The notes below the pieces were generated by a model. That model saw only the letters and a program-made list of their open reading frames with translations. It ran no database searches and was not told the DNA's origin. Of a DNA stretch of 64,000 nucleotides, positions 32,501 through 39,803 are shown piece after piece (within the stretch, counting starts at the first letter, position 1; each line of letters opens with the position of its first letter). Location of the stretch: NCBI RefSeq assembly GCF_030386795.1, contig NZ_JANUQM010000006.1, positions 188,601 through 252,600 on the forward strand, written 5' to 3'. The DNA comes from Streptomyces sp. S.PNR 29 (lineage in GTDB: Bacteria > Actinomycetota > Actinomycetes > Streptomycetales > Streptomycetaceae). Position numbers and translations under genes: made by a program.

Positions 32501-33987
32501 CCTTGTGGGACGTCTCCACCCCGGCACGACCGCGGCGGCTGGCCCGTCTGGATCGGGTCGATGAGAGCGTGGCCTTCAGCCCCGACGGCCGGCTGCTCGC
32601 CACGCACCACGGCAACGACGTCATGCTCTGGGACGTCACCGATCCCGCTAAGGCGAAGGCACGAGTGGCGTGGGCCGCCCACAAGGGCACCGTCGAGGCC
32701 CTGGCGTTCGACCGTTCGGGGGCGCGTCTGGCCACGACCTCACTCGACGACTCGATCGTGGTGTGGAACCTGGAGGACAGCAACAAGCCGAAGCGGGAGG
32801 TGGTCCTGCGGGGCCACGAGGAGCCGCCGAAGGACGTGGCCTTCGGCCGGGACACCGGCACCCTGACCTCCGTCAGCGAACGGGCGGTCATCCGCTGGAA
32901 TCTCCGTGTTCCCGGACGGCCCGAAGTCCTGACCACTCTGGGCGACTTGGGCGGCGGCACCCGGGCAGCCGTCTTCACACCGGACGGGAAGACCCTGGCC
33001 CTCGCCGGCTGGGGCGAGACCGTCACGCTGTGGAGCATGGCCGACCCAGGTCACCCGAAGCGTCTCGGATCCACGGATCTGGGGGCGGCCGTCGAGGATC
33101 TGGCCGTCAGTGCCGACGGAACCACGCTGGCCGCCGCCGATCGCACCAACAGGATCACCCTCTGGGACATCACCGCGCTGTCCCGGCCTCGCAGGCTGTC
33201 CGTCATCAAGCCGCTCAGCCGTCCGGACGATCCCCATGAGATGCACCTCGGCTTCTCTCCGCGCGGCGCGACCCTGGTCGCCAACGGCGGCAAGCTCTTC
33301 ACCAGCGGCTGGGCCGCCCTGTGGGACGTGACGGACGGCGCGCACCCGAAGAAACTGAGCTCGTTCACGGGCGTGTCCCCAACCGATCCCGCCCAATTCA
33401 GCCCTGACGGAGAACTGCTGTCCGTCCCCTCGGGCACCGATACATACCTCTTCCGCTACGGCTCCCCATCGGCCGAACCGATCCCCGTTCCCGACGCGTA
33501 CGGCGCCGCCGCCTTTTCTCCCGACGGCAAGCTGCTCGCCAGCTCACTGGGCGACGACCTGCTCTTCCTTGACGTCAGCTCTCCGGAGAAACCCCGCAAG
33601 GTCACGGAGGCACCGAAGGAGGATGGGGCCTACCAACATCCGGTCTTCCACCCTGATGGCAATCTCCTCGCCACCACGACCGACTCCGGAGACGTCCGTC
33701 TCACCGACATCGGAGATCTCTCCCAACTCCACCGGGCCACCACCCTGTCCTCGCCCGCTGAGCAGCTGACCATGCTCGCCTTCAGCCCCGACGGCCGGCT
33801 GGCCGTCACCGAACGCGAGGACAGCACGGTCCAGATATGGGACCTGCGGTCCCTCCCCGCCCTCAGCGCCGACCCCATCGGCACGGCATGCAAGCTGGCG
33901 GGCGGAGGCCTCAGCCAGTTGGAGTGGGCGAGGTACGCACCGGGGGTGCCGTACAAGACCACGTGCCCGGCTCCGGAGACGTCCTGA
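29512..33987 (+). CDS. Caspase - nSTAND NTPase - TM - WD40 conflict-system protein
   Basis: 1491 residues from GTG (GGAG 9 nt upstream, overlapping the EACC1 stop region). Domains: caspase-like peptidase (1-245) with catalytic His92 in YVGHG and Cys141 in DCCYSG; nSTAND1 NTPase (265-650) with the PYPGMEPF entry, Walker A GQSGVGKTS (313-321) and Walker B LLVVDQFEE (about 398-406); a basic helical stretch; one TM helix (about 720-742); then about 14 WD40 units, most with FSPDG-type turns and LWDV-type ends. By analogy with STAND/NLR proteins the WD40 part senses a trigger and NTPase assembly activates the caspase. The trigger and target are unknown. Confidence 0.88.
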   Translation: MPATDLDGAGDFAVLGAHAILIGTPDHVPGSELPGLPAVSTTLDDLQAALRDACGLRVQRVPADATQGEVVAAVERTVRETTGPILLCYVGHGILGPADELYLATRASRSPERIADAVPYGTLRNLLTEAPGGSVVVLDCCYSGRAKAPGGGGAQGPPPFAVTRPDGSFLLTSATWYDLSYAPEGRRHTLFGGRLVELLTQGDPAGSPWLTPDGLYEAVDRSFQGGPIRPWRQSEGTLGSLRLTRNRAYADPHPEADPPADVPCPYPGMEPFGTTQARHFFGREDLTRRLLDVVCDDRRAAQAGGTAPVVLVGQSGVGKTSLLTAGLLAGLERRHAEPAGRLGLPWPAVLLSAPGPHPLRALAEVWGRATGRPAQEVHEALSAGRLPQPRPGRERCGLLVVDQFEEIFTRCTDAEERTRFVDVLTRPETTTDPPRVVLGLRGDHYGDCLTHPGLAHALDHGLFNVRPMDDDALRAAVERPAEAAGLTLEPGLTDRLLHDLRHGGGHDRDTALPFLAHALRETWLRRSGATLTLAGYEATGGIWRAVTTTTDRLYEDLDGAEREALRELLLRLVQVTDDGVVVRRRVPVEGLLDGLSAPQRAATGAVRERLAAARLITVDQDHAQIAHEALLRVWPQLSKWIEEDRELLVQRQKLADSAREWEAGDRHQDLLLTGVRLSAAVDLLRAERLRHRRLPRTEEELVHASLAAERKQQEGLRRRFHIVVSLLCVAVIAAGVTVWQTVEANRQRNDALDQRRLGTLRALVAEAENMRQEDPQLSLRLGLAAHGIRPSAESRAAVFSTLAQSRYAGSSTDEKSVDVPVLSRDGRMEAAGLGGRIVLWDVSDAARRRQLAMVPGCGEDVDGLTFSSDGRALAGVCDNGSVVLWSLADRRHPRRTAVLTVDGLKGDPSGVAFSPDGKLLAAAGWGGEDMSVARRSLVLWSLSGDEPRQVAVERNVYDSSAVLFSPDGRTLVSSTGVVTAKEEPVDHTSITHTSGATLWDVSTPARPRRLARLDRVDESVAFSPDGRLLATHHGNDVMLWDVTDPAKAKARVAWAAHKGTVEALAFDRSGARLATTSLDDSIVVWNLEDSNKPKREVVLRGHEEPPKDVAFGRDTGTLTSVSERAVIRWNLRVPGRPEVLTTLGDLGGGTRAAVFTPDGKTLALAGWGETVTLWSMADPGHPKRLGSTDLGAAVEDLAVSADGTTLAAADRTNRITLWDITALSRPRRLSVIKPLSRPDDPHEMHLGFSPRGATLVANGGKLFTSGWAALWDVTDGAHPKKLSSFTGVSPTDPAQFSPDGELLSVPSGTDTYLFRYGSPSAEPIPVPDAYGAAAFSPDGKLLASSLGDDLLFLDVSSPEKPRKVTEAPKEDGAYQHPVFHPDGNLLATTTDSGDVRLTDIGDLSQLHRATTLSSPAEQLTMLAFSPDGRLAVTEREDSTVQIWDLRSLPALSADPIGTACKLAGGGLSQLEWARYAPGVPYKTTCPAPETS

Positions 33988-33994
33988 ACGGATC

Positions 33995-34288
33995 TCACCG
34001 CGTCAGCCGTGCCCCTCGGCTCTCCGCCACCCGCTTGACGTCCGCCAGGCACTCCCTGAGCCGGCCGGCGAGGTAGCGCAGTTCTCCGCTGGTCGCGCGG
34101 GGCTCGGCGAGGAGTTCGGCGGCGTGGCCGAGGAGGTGGTCGGCCATCCCCAGCTGCACGCGTTCGACCTCGTCGGCGAGACGCGAGACATAGCCCGTTC
34201 CGTTGCCCACGACGTAGCAGGGCTTCCCCTCCGGGCTCGACCAGGGCAGCAGGCGCCCGACCGGCTGCTCGTACCGGCCGCTGTTCAC
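33995..34288 (-). CDS. Small conserved Streptomyces protein beside XRE/DUF397 locus
   Basis: 97 residues from a GTG that overlaps the upstream gene stop (GTGA). It is largely helical (VSRLADEVERVQLGMADHLLGHAAELL, LRYLAGRLRECLADVKRVAESRG) and probably cytosolic. Such genes recur next to XRE-DUF5753/DUF397 pairs in Streptomyces; I do not know its biochemical role. It converges with the caspase-WD40 gene, 7 bp between stops. Confidence 0.7.
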   Translation of the reverse strand: MNSGRYEQPVGRLLPWSSPEGKPCYVVGNGTGYVSRLADEVERVQLGMADHLLGHAAELLAEPRATSGELRYLAGRLRECLADVKRVAESRGARLTR

Positions 34289-34566
34289 GCGTACACCTCC
34301 GTACGACAGGGCAGCAGCGACCGGAGGTCCGCTCCCGTCGGCGCGAGCCGCAGCACCCGGCGGGGTGCCGTTGCCCGCTCATGCGCCAGCAGGTAAGGCC
34401 GCACCAGCGGACTGTCCTCGCCGCGCAGCGGTCGTTCTCCGGTGCGGTGGGCGGTCGGGCCGCAGACGTACGGGCATGCGGGCGCGGGCGATGCTCTGTG
34501 CCGCCCGGCCGGCGGGACGAGGACACGCACGAACGGCTCGATGAGCCGGGCGACAAGGGCGTACAC
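34285..34566 (-). CDS. Small conserved protein, XRE/DUF397 neighbourhood
   Basis: 93 residues starting at GTG 34566, picked because AGGAGG lies 6 nt before it; longer in-frame versions lack this. The sequence opens YALVARLIEPFVRVLVPP and has a Cys-containing CPYVCGP segment, an RGEDSPLVRPYLLAHER motif and an Arg-rich tail, a pattern I associate with a recurring Streptomyces family of unknown function. It is first in a two-gene leftward unit that diverges from the XRE regulator. Confidence 0.7.
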   Translation of the reverse strand: MYALVARLIEPFVRVLVPPAGRHRASPAPACPYVCGPTAHRTGERPLRGEDSPLVRPYLLAHERATAPRRVLRLAPTGADLRSLLPCRTEVYA

Positions 34567-34686
34567 ATCAGCCTCCTGAGTGACTGCGTTCTGTGGCGAA
34601 TCCCTCACAGAGTGACGTCGTCGCTGGCTACGCTGCCAGTACCTGGGACTTGACAGCGGACTTTTCAAGGTGGGGAGTTGGCACGT

Positions 34687-35511
34687 ATGCAGCAGGGCCG
34701 CAAGCCTCGGACGGCACGTGAGAAGTACGGAGAGGAGCTGAGGCTACGGCGAGCAGCAGCCGGGCTCACGCAGGAGGAACTGGCCGATCGGGTCGTGTGC
34801 TCACCTACGTTGATCAGTCACTGGGAGTCCGGCAGGCGGCTTCCCAAACCCGACGACGCCCGGCGGATCGACCGGACGGTGGGGGCAGACGGGTTCTTCG
34901 AGCGCTGGCTGGAGGACCTGGAGTCGAAGTACGCCGATCACTTCGCCGCTGTGGCCGAGCTGGAACAACAGGCCACGCTGATCCAGCAGTTCGCGCTCTC
35001 GCTGGTTCCCGGTGTGCTCCAGACCGACGACTATGCGCGTGCTGTCTTCCGCGCGTACAGCCCGAACCACACCGCCGAGGAACTTGACGAGGCCGTTGTC
35101 ATCCGAACAAAGCGCCGACGCGTCCTCGACGGGCCTGGACAGCCCGTCGTCTGGACGCTGCTCGACGAGGCCGTGCTGCGGCGCCGCGTCGGCGGCCCAC
35201 AGGTCATGGCCGAGCAACTGCGCAGAATCGCGGAACTGGCCGAGGCAGGACGGCTGCGGCTGCACGTGCTTCCGTACGGCGTAGGGGCGCACGCGCTGCT
35301 GCAGAGCTACCTCACCCTCATGAGCTTCGAGGACTCCGCCCCCGTGGCCTACGTCGAAGCGTTCCTCACCGGTCACTTGATGGACGACCCGGCGCTGGTG
35401 GCCGCCAGCCAGACCGCCTACGCTCTTGCGCTGAGCGACGCGTTGTCGCAGCAGGAGTCACTGGCCCTCGTCAGGGCGGCAGCGGAGGAACACGCGCATG
35501 GTCAGCAGTGA
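34687..35511 (+). CDS. XRE-family regulator with DUF5753 domain
   Basis: 274 residues. N-terminal Cro/CI-type HTH (GLTQEELADRVVCSPTLISHWE), then the DUF5753 region with LVPGVLQTDDYARA and LRLHVLPYGVGAH, as in WhiJ-like regulators. GGGGAG lies 9 nt before ATG 34687; a TTG three codons upstream is less likely. It overlaps the DUF397 gene by 14 nt. Proteins of this pair often act as paired regulators of development or antibiotic genes. Target unknown. Confidence 0.88.
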   Translation: MQQGRKPRTAREKYGEELRLRRAAAGLTQEELADRVVCSPTLISHWESGRRLPKPDDARRIDRTVGADGFFERWLEDLESKYADHFAAVAELEQQATLIQQFALSLVPGVLQTDDYARAVFRAYSPNHTAEELDEAVVIRTKRRRVLDGPGQPVVWTLLDEAVLRRRVGGPQVMAEQLRRIAELAEAGRLRLHVLPYGVGAHALLQSYLTLMSFEDSAPVAYVEAFLTGHLMDDPALVAASQTAYALALSDALSQQESLALVRAAAEEHAHGQQ

Positions 35512-35722
35512 GCACACCGTCCCCGACTCGTCCACGCTCACCGGTTGGCACAAGTCCAGCTACAGCGGCGGCGATCAGGGCGACTGCCTCGAAGTCGCCC
35601 GCGGCCACGCCGGTGTCCCCGTCCGCGACAGCAAGGCCGTCAGCGGCCCGGCGCTGATCTTCTCGGCCGACGGCTGGACGTCGTTCGTCACCGCGGTCAA
35701 GGCTGGCCGTATCGGGGGCTGA
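35498..35722 (+). CDS. DUF397 protein
   Basis: 74 residues, one DUF397 domain: WHKSSYSGGDQGDCLEVA, VPVRDSKAVSGPALIFSADGWTSFV. The usual partner of XRE-DUF5753 regulators (WhiJ/DUF397 pairs); members can block or tune the partner, perhaps in a toxin-antitoxin-like way. The start is inside the regulator's 3' end with GGAGG before it, so the two are cotranslated. Confidence 0.9.
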   Translation: MVSSEHTVPDSSTLTGWHKSSYSGGDQGDCLEVARGHAGVPVRDSKAVSGPALIFSADGWTSFVTAVKAGRIGG

Positions 35723-35730
35723 CCCACTCG

Positions 35731-36288
35731 TCAGCTGGTGCGCAGCCGGTCGCCGGGGCCGGGGATGGCGGGCGGGACGTAGCCGTCGCTGTCCTTGGGA
35801 TCGCCGGCGTGCAGGTCGGGCTTCAGCTGGTCGGGGAGGAAGAGCACGCGGGCCGTGTCGGACAGGTCCGATTCGGAAACCGGGCCGAGCCAGGAGTCGC
35901 CGTCCGCCACTCGCGCATCACCGGGTTCCGCACGCTCCACGGCAATGATGTCGCAGAGCAGCACGACGTCCGCCGAGTCCACCGCGCATGCCGCGAGTTC
36001 CACCGAGGCTTCCGGAAGCAGACCTTCCTGGACCGCGCGGTAAGTGAAGTGCACCGCGTCGCCCCGCTCGGGCACCTGAGGGTGCGGTCGCAGCTCCCAC
36101 TCCGTGACCCTGGCGGTCAGGGGGTAGGTCTCCTCGCCGCGCACCACGGTGACTTCGACCGCCGCGGGGCCGGGTTCGCTCGCCTCATGGCTCGTCGATG
36201 ACAAGCAACCGGCGAGGGCGACGGTCGCGCAAGCGGCCGTCACCGCCCGCGCTGCCGCATCCACACGGCATCGCGTTCGCCGCTGCAC
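35731..36288 (-). CDS. Putative lipoprotein
   Basis: 185 residues from GTG 36288. The basic N-terminus and hydrophobic stretch end in the lipobox VALAGC, followed by a Ser/Pro-rich spacer, so it is a lipid-anchored extracellular protein. The mature part is mostly beta and acidic, with ELAACAVDSADVVLLCDI holding two cysteines that could form a disulfide. I do not recognise the family. Confidence 0.75.
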   Translation of the reverse strand: MQRRTRCRVDAAARAVTAACATVALAGCLSSTSHEASEPGPAAVEVTVVRGEETYPLTARVTEWELRPHPQVPERGDAVHFTYRAVQEGLLPEASVELAACAVDSADVVLLCDIIAVERAEPGDARVADGDSWLGPVSESDLSDTARVLFLPDQLKPDLHAGDPKDSDGYVPPAIPGPGDRLRTS

Positions 36289-36377
36289 TCCGCCCCGCCC
36301 GCCCTTCGTCCGTGAACGGCCGCTGTCCCGCCCCGGTCGACGGGCGGGACAGCGAGCCGGATCACCTCAGTGTCACA

Positions 36378-37211
36378 TCACAGCGCGTGCTCCACGAACC
36401 GCGCCGCGGTCTCGGCGAGCACCTCGCGCCCGTCCCGGGCCCACAGCCCGTCGTTGAACAGCTCCACCTCGATGGGACCGCTGTACCCGGCAGCCTCCAC
36501 GTACCGCTTCCACTCCCGCATGTCGATCGAGCCGTCGCCGATCTGGCCGCGGCCGGTCAGGACGCCCTCCGGCAGCGGGGTGGTCCAGTCGGCGAGCTGG
36601 AAGGTGTGGATACGGCCACCCGCGCCCGCCCGCGCGATCTGCTCCGGGGCCGTGTCGTCCCACCAGATGTGGTACGTGTCCACGGTGACGCCGACCTGGT
36701 TCGCCGGGAAGCGTTCGGCGAGGTCCAGGGCCTGGGCGAGGGTGGAGACCACGCAGCGGTCGGAGGCGTACATGGGGTGGAGCGGCTCGATGGCCAGCCG
36801 TACGCCGTGCTGCTCGGCGTAGGGGCCCAGTTCCGCCAGTGCGTCCGCGATGCGCTCGCGGGCGCCGTGCAGGTCCTTGGAGCCGGCCGGGAGGCCTCCC
36901 GAGACCAGGACCAGGGTGTCCGTACCCAGCGTCGCCGCCTCGTCGATCGCCCGGCGGTTGTCGGCGAGGGCCTTCGCGCGCTCCTCCGGGTCGATCGCGG
37001 TGAAGAAACCGCCGCGGCACAACGTTGTCACCGTCAGGCCCGCGTCGCGGACCAGCTTCGCCGTGGCCTCCAGGCCGTACGACTGCACCGGCTCACGCCA
37101 CAGACCCACGTTCCGGATGCCCAGCCGGCCGCACTCGTCGGCCAGTTCGGGCATCGACAGCTGCTTCACCGTCATCTGGTTGATGGAGAAGCGGGACAGC
37201 TGATCGCTCAC
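36378..37211 (-). CDS. Sugar phosphate isomerase/epimerase (TIM barrel)
   Basis: 277 residues of the AP-endonuclease-2/xylose-isomerase-like fold. Metal-site residues are seen in LAIEPLHPMY (Glu), VGVTVDTYHIWWD (Asp, His) and PIEVELFND (Glu). It likely isomerises or epimerises a keto-sugar or inositol derivative. GTG start overlaps the stop of the upstream DUF993 gene (GTGA). Last gene of a three-gene catabolic operon; the substrate is unknown. Confidence 0.85.
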   Translation of the reverse strand: MSDQLSRFSINQMTVKQLSMPELADECGRLGIRNVGLWREPVQSYGLEATAKLVRDAGLTVTTLCRGGFFTAIDPEERAKALADNRRAIDEAATLGTDTLVLVSGGLPAGSKDLHGARERIADALAELGPYAEQHGVRLAIEPLHPMYASDRCVVSTLAQALDLAERFPANQVGVTVDTYHIWWDDTAPEQIARAGAGGRIHTFQLADWTTPLPEGVLTGRGQIGDGSIDMREWKRYVEAAGYSGPIEVELFNDGLWARDGREVLAETAARFVEHAL

Positions 37212-38359
37212 CGGTTCACCCCGTACAGGCTCAGCAGGGTCCGCATCCGCTCCTCGGCCAGCTTCGGATCGGGGAACAGGCCCAGGCCGTCGGCGAGTTC
37301 GTAGGCGCGGGCGAAGTGCGGGAGGGAGCGGGCCGACTGGAGGCCGCCCACCATGGTGAAGTGCGACTGGTGGCCGGCCAGCCAGGCCAGGAAGACCACA
37401 CCCGTCTTGTAGAAGCGGGTGGGGGCCTGGAAGAGGTGGCGGGACAGGTCGACCGTGGGGTCCAGCAGCCCGCGGAACCCGGCGACGTCGCCCGTGTCCA
37501 GCACCCGTACCGCCTCGGCCGCCAGCGGGCCCAGCGGGTCGAAGATGCCGAGCAGGGCGTGGCTGAAGCCCTTGTCGTCACCCGCGATCAGCTCGGGGTA
37601 GTTGAAGTCGTCGCCGGTGTAGCAGCGGACGCCCTGCGGGAGCCGGCGCCTGAGATCGATCTCGCGCTGGGCATCCAGCAACGACACCTTGATGCCGTCC
37701 ACCTTGTCGGGGTGGGCGGCGATGACCTCCAGGAAGGTGTCCGTGGCCGCGTCCAGGTCGGACGAGCCCCAGTAGCCCTCCAGCGCCGGGTCGAACATCG
37801 GGCCCAGCCAGTGCAGGATGACCGGCTCGGCGGCCTGGCGGAGCAGGTGGCCGTAGACCTCCAGGTAGTCCTCGGGGCCCTTGGCCGCGGCGGCCAGCGC
37901 GCGGGAGGCCATGAGGATCGCCTGCGCGCCCGCCTCCTCCACGACCGCGAGCTGCTCCTCGTACGCCGTGCGGACCTCCTCCAGCGTCCCGGAGGCGATC
38001 TGGTCGGTGCCGACGCCGCAGGCGATCAGGCCGCCCTCCGCCTTCGCCTCGGCGGCGCTGCGGCGGATCAGCTCCGCCGCGCCCGCCCAGTCCAGGCCCA
38101 TGCCGCGCTGGGCGGTGTCCATGGCCTCGGCGACGCCCAGCCCGTGGGACCAGAGGTGGCGGCGGAAGGCGAGGGTGGCGTCCCAGTCGACGGCGGCCGG
38201 CGAGTCGGGGCTGACGTCGGCGTACGGGTCGGCGACGACATGCGCCGCCGAGAAGACCGTACGGGAGGTGAAGGGGGATCCCGGGGTGACGGCGAGGGGT
38301 TCCGTGCGGGGCTCGTAGGCCCGCAGGGCGCCGCTCGCGTCGGGCAGGTGGATGGTCAC
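37208..38359 (-). CDS. DUF993 (dihydrodipicolinate-synthase-like) protein
   Basis: 383 residues from GTG 38359, which overlaps the previous stop. A TIM-barrel protein of the DUF993 family, related to class I aldolases: GLIACGVGTDQI, VILHWLGPMFDP, DGIKVSLLDAQREI (with the candidate Schiff-base Lys) and CYTGDDFNYPEL. Conserved between a Gfo/Idh/MocA dehydrogenase and a TIM-barrel isomerase, it probably cleaves or rearranges the oxidised sugar made by the neighbours. Confidence 0.82.
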   Translation of the reverse strand: MTIHLPDASGALRAYEPRTEPLAVTPGSPFTSRTVFSAAHVVADPYADVSPDSPAAVDWDATLAFRRHLWSHGLGVAEAMDTAQRGMGLDWAGAAELIRRSAAEAKAEGGLIACGVGTDQIASGTLEEVRTAYEEQLAVVEEAGAQAILMASRALAAAAKGPEDYLEVYGHLLRQAAEPVILHWLGPMFDPALEGYWGSSDLDAATDTFLEVIAAHPDKVDGIKVSLLDAQREIDLRRRLPQGVRCYTGDDFNYPELIAGDDKGFSHALLGIFDPLGPLAAEAVRVLDTGDVAGFRGLLDPTVDLSRHLFQAPTRFYKTGVVFLAWLAGHQSHFTMVGGLQSARSLPHFARAYELADGLGLFPDPKLAEERMRTLLSLYGVNR

Positions 38360-39507
38360 AGCGAGATCTCCGGTACGTCGAGGCGGCGGCCCTCGGCCGA
38401 GGACTTCAGGCCCAGCTCGGCGAGCTGGACACCGCGGGCGCCGGCCAGCAGGTCCCAGTGGTAGGGCGCGTCGGCGTAGACGTGCTTGAGGAAGAGCTCC
38501 CACTGGGCCTTGAAGCCGTTGTCGAACTCACCGTTGTCCGGGACCTCCTGCCACTGGTCGCGGAAGACCTCGGTGGCGGGGATGTCCGGGTTCCAGACGG
38601 GCTTGGGGGTGGCGGACCGGTGCTGCACCCGGCAGTTGCGGAGCCCCGCGACGGCCGAGCCCTCCGTGCCGTCCACCTGGAACTCGACCAGCTCGTCGCG
38701 GTTGACGCGGACGGCCCAGGAGGAGTTGATCTGGGCGATCGTGCCGCCCTCCAGCTCGAAGATGCCGTAGGCGGCGTCGTCGGCGGTGGCGTCGTACGGC
38801 TTGCCGTTCTCGTCCCAGCGCTGCGGGATGTGCGTGGTGGCGATGGCCTGGACCGACTTCACGCGGCCGAACAGCTCGTGCAGGACGTACTCCCAGTGCG
38901 GGAACATGTCGACGACGATGCCGCCGCCGTCCTCGGCGCGGTAGTTCCAGGAGGGGCGCTGGGCGGGCTGCCAGTCGCCCTCGAAGACCCAGTAACCGAA
39001 CTCGCCGCGGACGGACAGGATCCGGCCGAAGAAGCCGCCGTCGATGAGGCGCTTGAGCTTCAGCAGACCCGGCAGGAACAGCTTGTCCTGGACGACGCCG
39101 TGCTTGACGCCCTTCTCGGCGGCCAGGCGGGCGAGCTCCAGGGCGCCGTCGAGGCCGGTGGCGGTCGGCTTCTCGGTGTAGATGTGCTTGCCCGCGGCGA
39201 TCGCCTTCTTGATCGCCTCCTCACGGGCCGACGTCACCTGGGCGTCGAAGTAGATGTCGACCGTCTCGTCGGCGAGCACGGCGTCCACGTCCGTGGAGAC
39301 GTGCTCCAGGCCGTGCTGCTCGGCCAGCCCCTTGAGCGCATGCTCACGGCGGCCGACCAGGATCGGCTCCGGCCACAGCACGGTGCCGTCGCCGAGGTCG
39401 AGGCCGCCCTGCTCACGGATGGCCAGGATGGAGCGGACCAGGTGCTGGCGGTAGCCCATGCGCCCGGTGACACCGTTCATGGCGATACGCACCGTCTTGC
39501 GTGTCAC
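38356..39507 (-). CDS. Gfo/Idh/MocA-family NAD(P)-dependent dehydrogenase
   Basis: 383 residues. N-terminal Rossmann fold opens with VRIAMNGVTGRMGY, an unusual variant of the GxGxxG loop; the EKP motif (YTEKPTATG) binds the nicotinamide side and substrate, and a C-terminal alpha/beta domain follows. It likely oxidises a sugar or inositol hydroxyl. GTG 39507 has AAGGGA upstream. First gene of the leftward operon, facing the LacI regulator. Confidence 0.87.
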   Translation of the reverse strand: MTRKTVRIAMNGVTGRMGYRQHLVRSILAIREQGGLDLGDGTVLWPEPILVGRREHALKGLAEQHGLEHVSTDVDAVLADETVDIYFDAQVTSAREEAIKKAIAAGKHIYTEKPTATGLDGALELARLAAEKGVKHGVVQDKLFLPGLLKLKRLIDGGFFGRILSVRGEFGYWVFEGDWQPAQRPSWNYRAEDGGGIVVDMFPHWEYVLHELFGRVKSVQAIATTHIPQRWDENGKPYDATADDAAYGIFELEGGTIAQINSSWAVRVNRDELVEFQVDGTEGSAVAGLRNCRVQHRSATPKPVWNPDIPATEVFRDQWQEVPDNGEFDNGFKAQWELFLKHVYADAPYHWDLLAGARGVQLAELGLKSSAEGRRLDVPEISL

Positions 39508-39592
39508 GTCATTCCCTTCGTACGCGGTCCCTGCGCCGCGTACGCCCCACCCGCCGCCGGAGGACCGGCAAGTTACTGGTGAGCAATACAGC

Positions 39593-39600
39593 AAGCGCTT
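39593..39600. promoter_or_regulatory. LacI-type operator core before the dehydrogenase operon
   Basis: AAGCGCTT within GCAAGCGCTTTC, 86 bp from the dehydrogenase start. The central CG palindrome is typical of LacI/GalR-family sites and lies between the operon and a LacI gene. Confidence 0.55.
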
Positions 39601-39735
39601 TCTATCTCTTCAGAAGCTAGCCTCTGCACTGCGGTCTGGACAAGACCAAGGCGGGGATGAGTTGTTCGAGGGGGCGAACAACACGGCCGGATGGCCTTAA
39701 GGTCTGCTCGGAACCATGGCTGTGGGCCTGCGTGT

Positions 39736-39774
39736 GTACGCAGGCGTACTGGGTCTGTGTGTACGCAGGCGTAC
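39736..39774. promoter_or_regulatory. Twin GTACGCAGGCGTAC palindromes before lacI
   Basis: A perfect 14-bp inverted repeat at 39736-39749, repeated exactly at 39761-39774 inside a longer 18-bp direct repeat (GTGTGTACGCAGGCGTAC). The spacing is 25 bp, and the second copy ends 29 bp before the LacI start. A different sequence from the AAGCGCTT site, so a second regulator may act here. Confidence 0.65.
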
Positions 39775-39803
39775 GACGAGATGCGCGACCGGAGGACGAG
39801 GAC

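Noticed and set aside
29072..36288. Conflict module region as a recently acquired genomic island
   Set aside because: No integrase, tRNA, direct-repeat boundaries or clear GC shift; transfer cannot be argued from this window alone.
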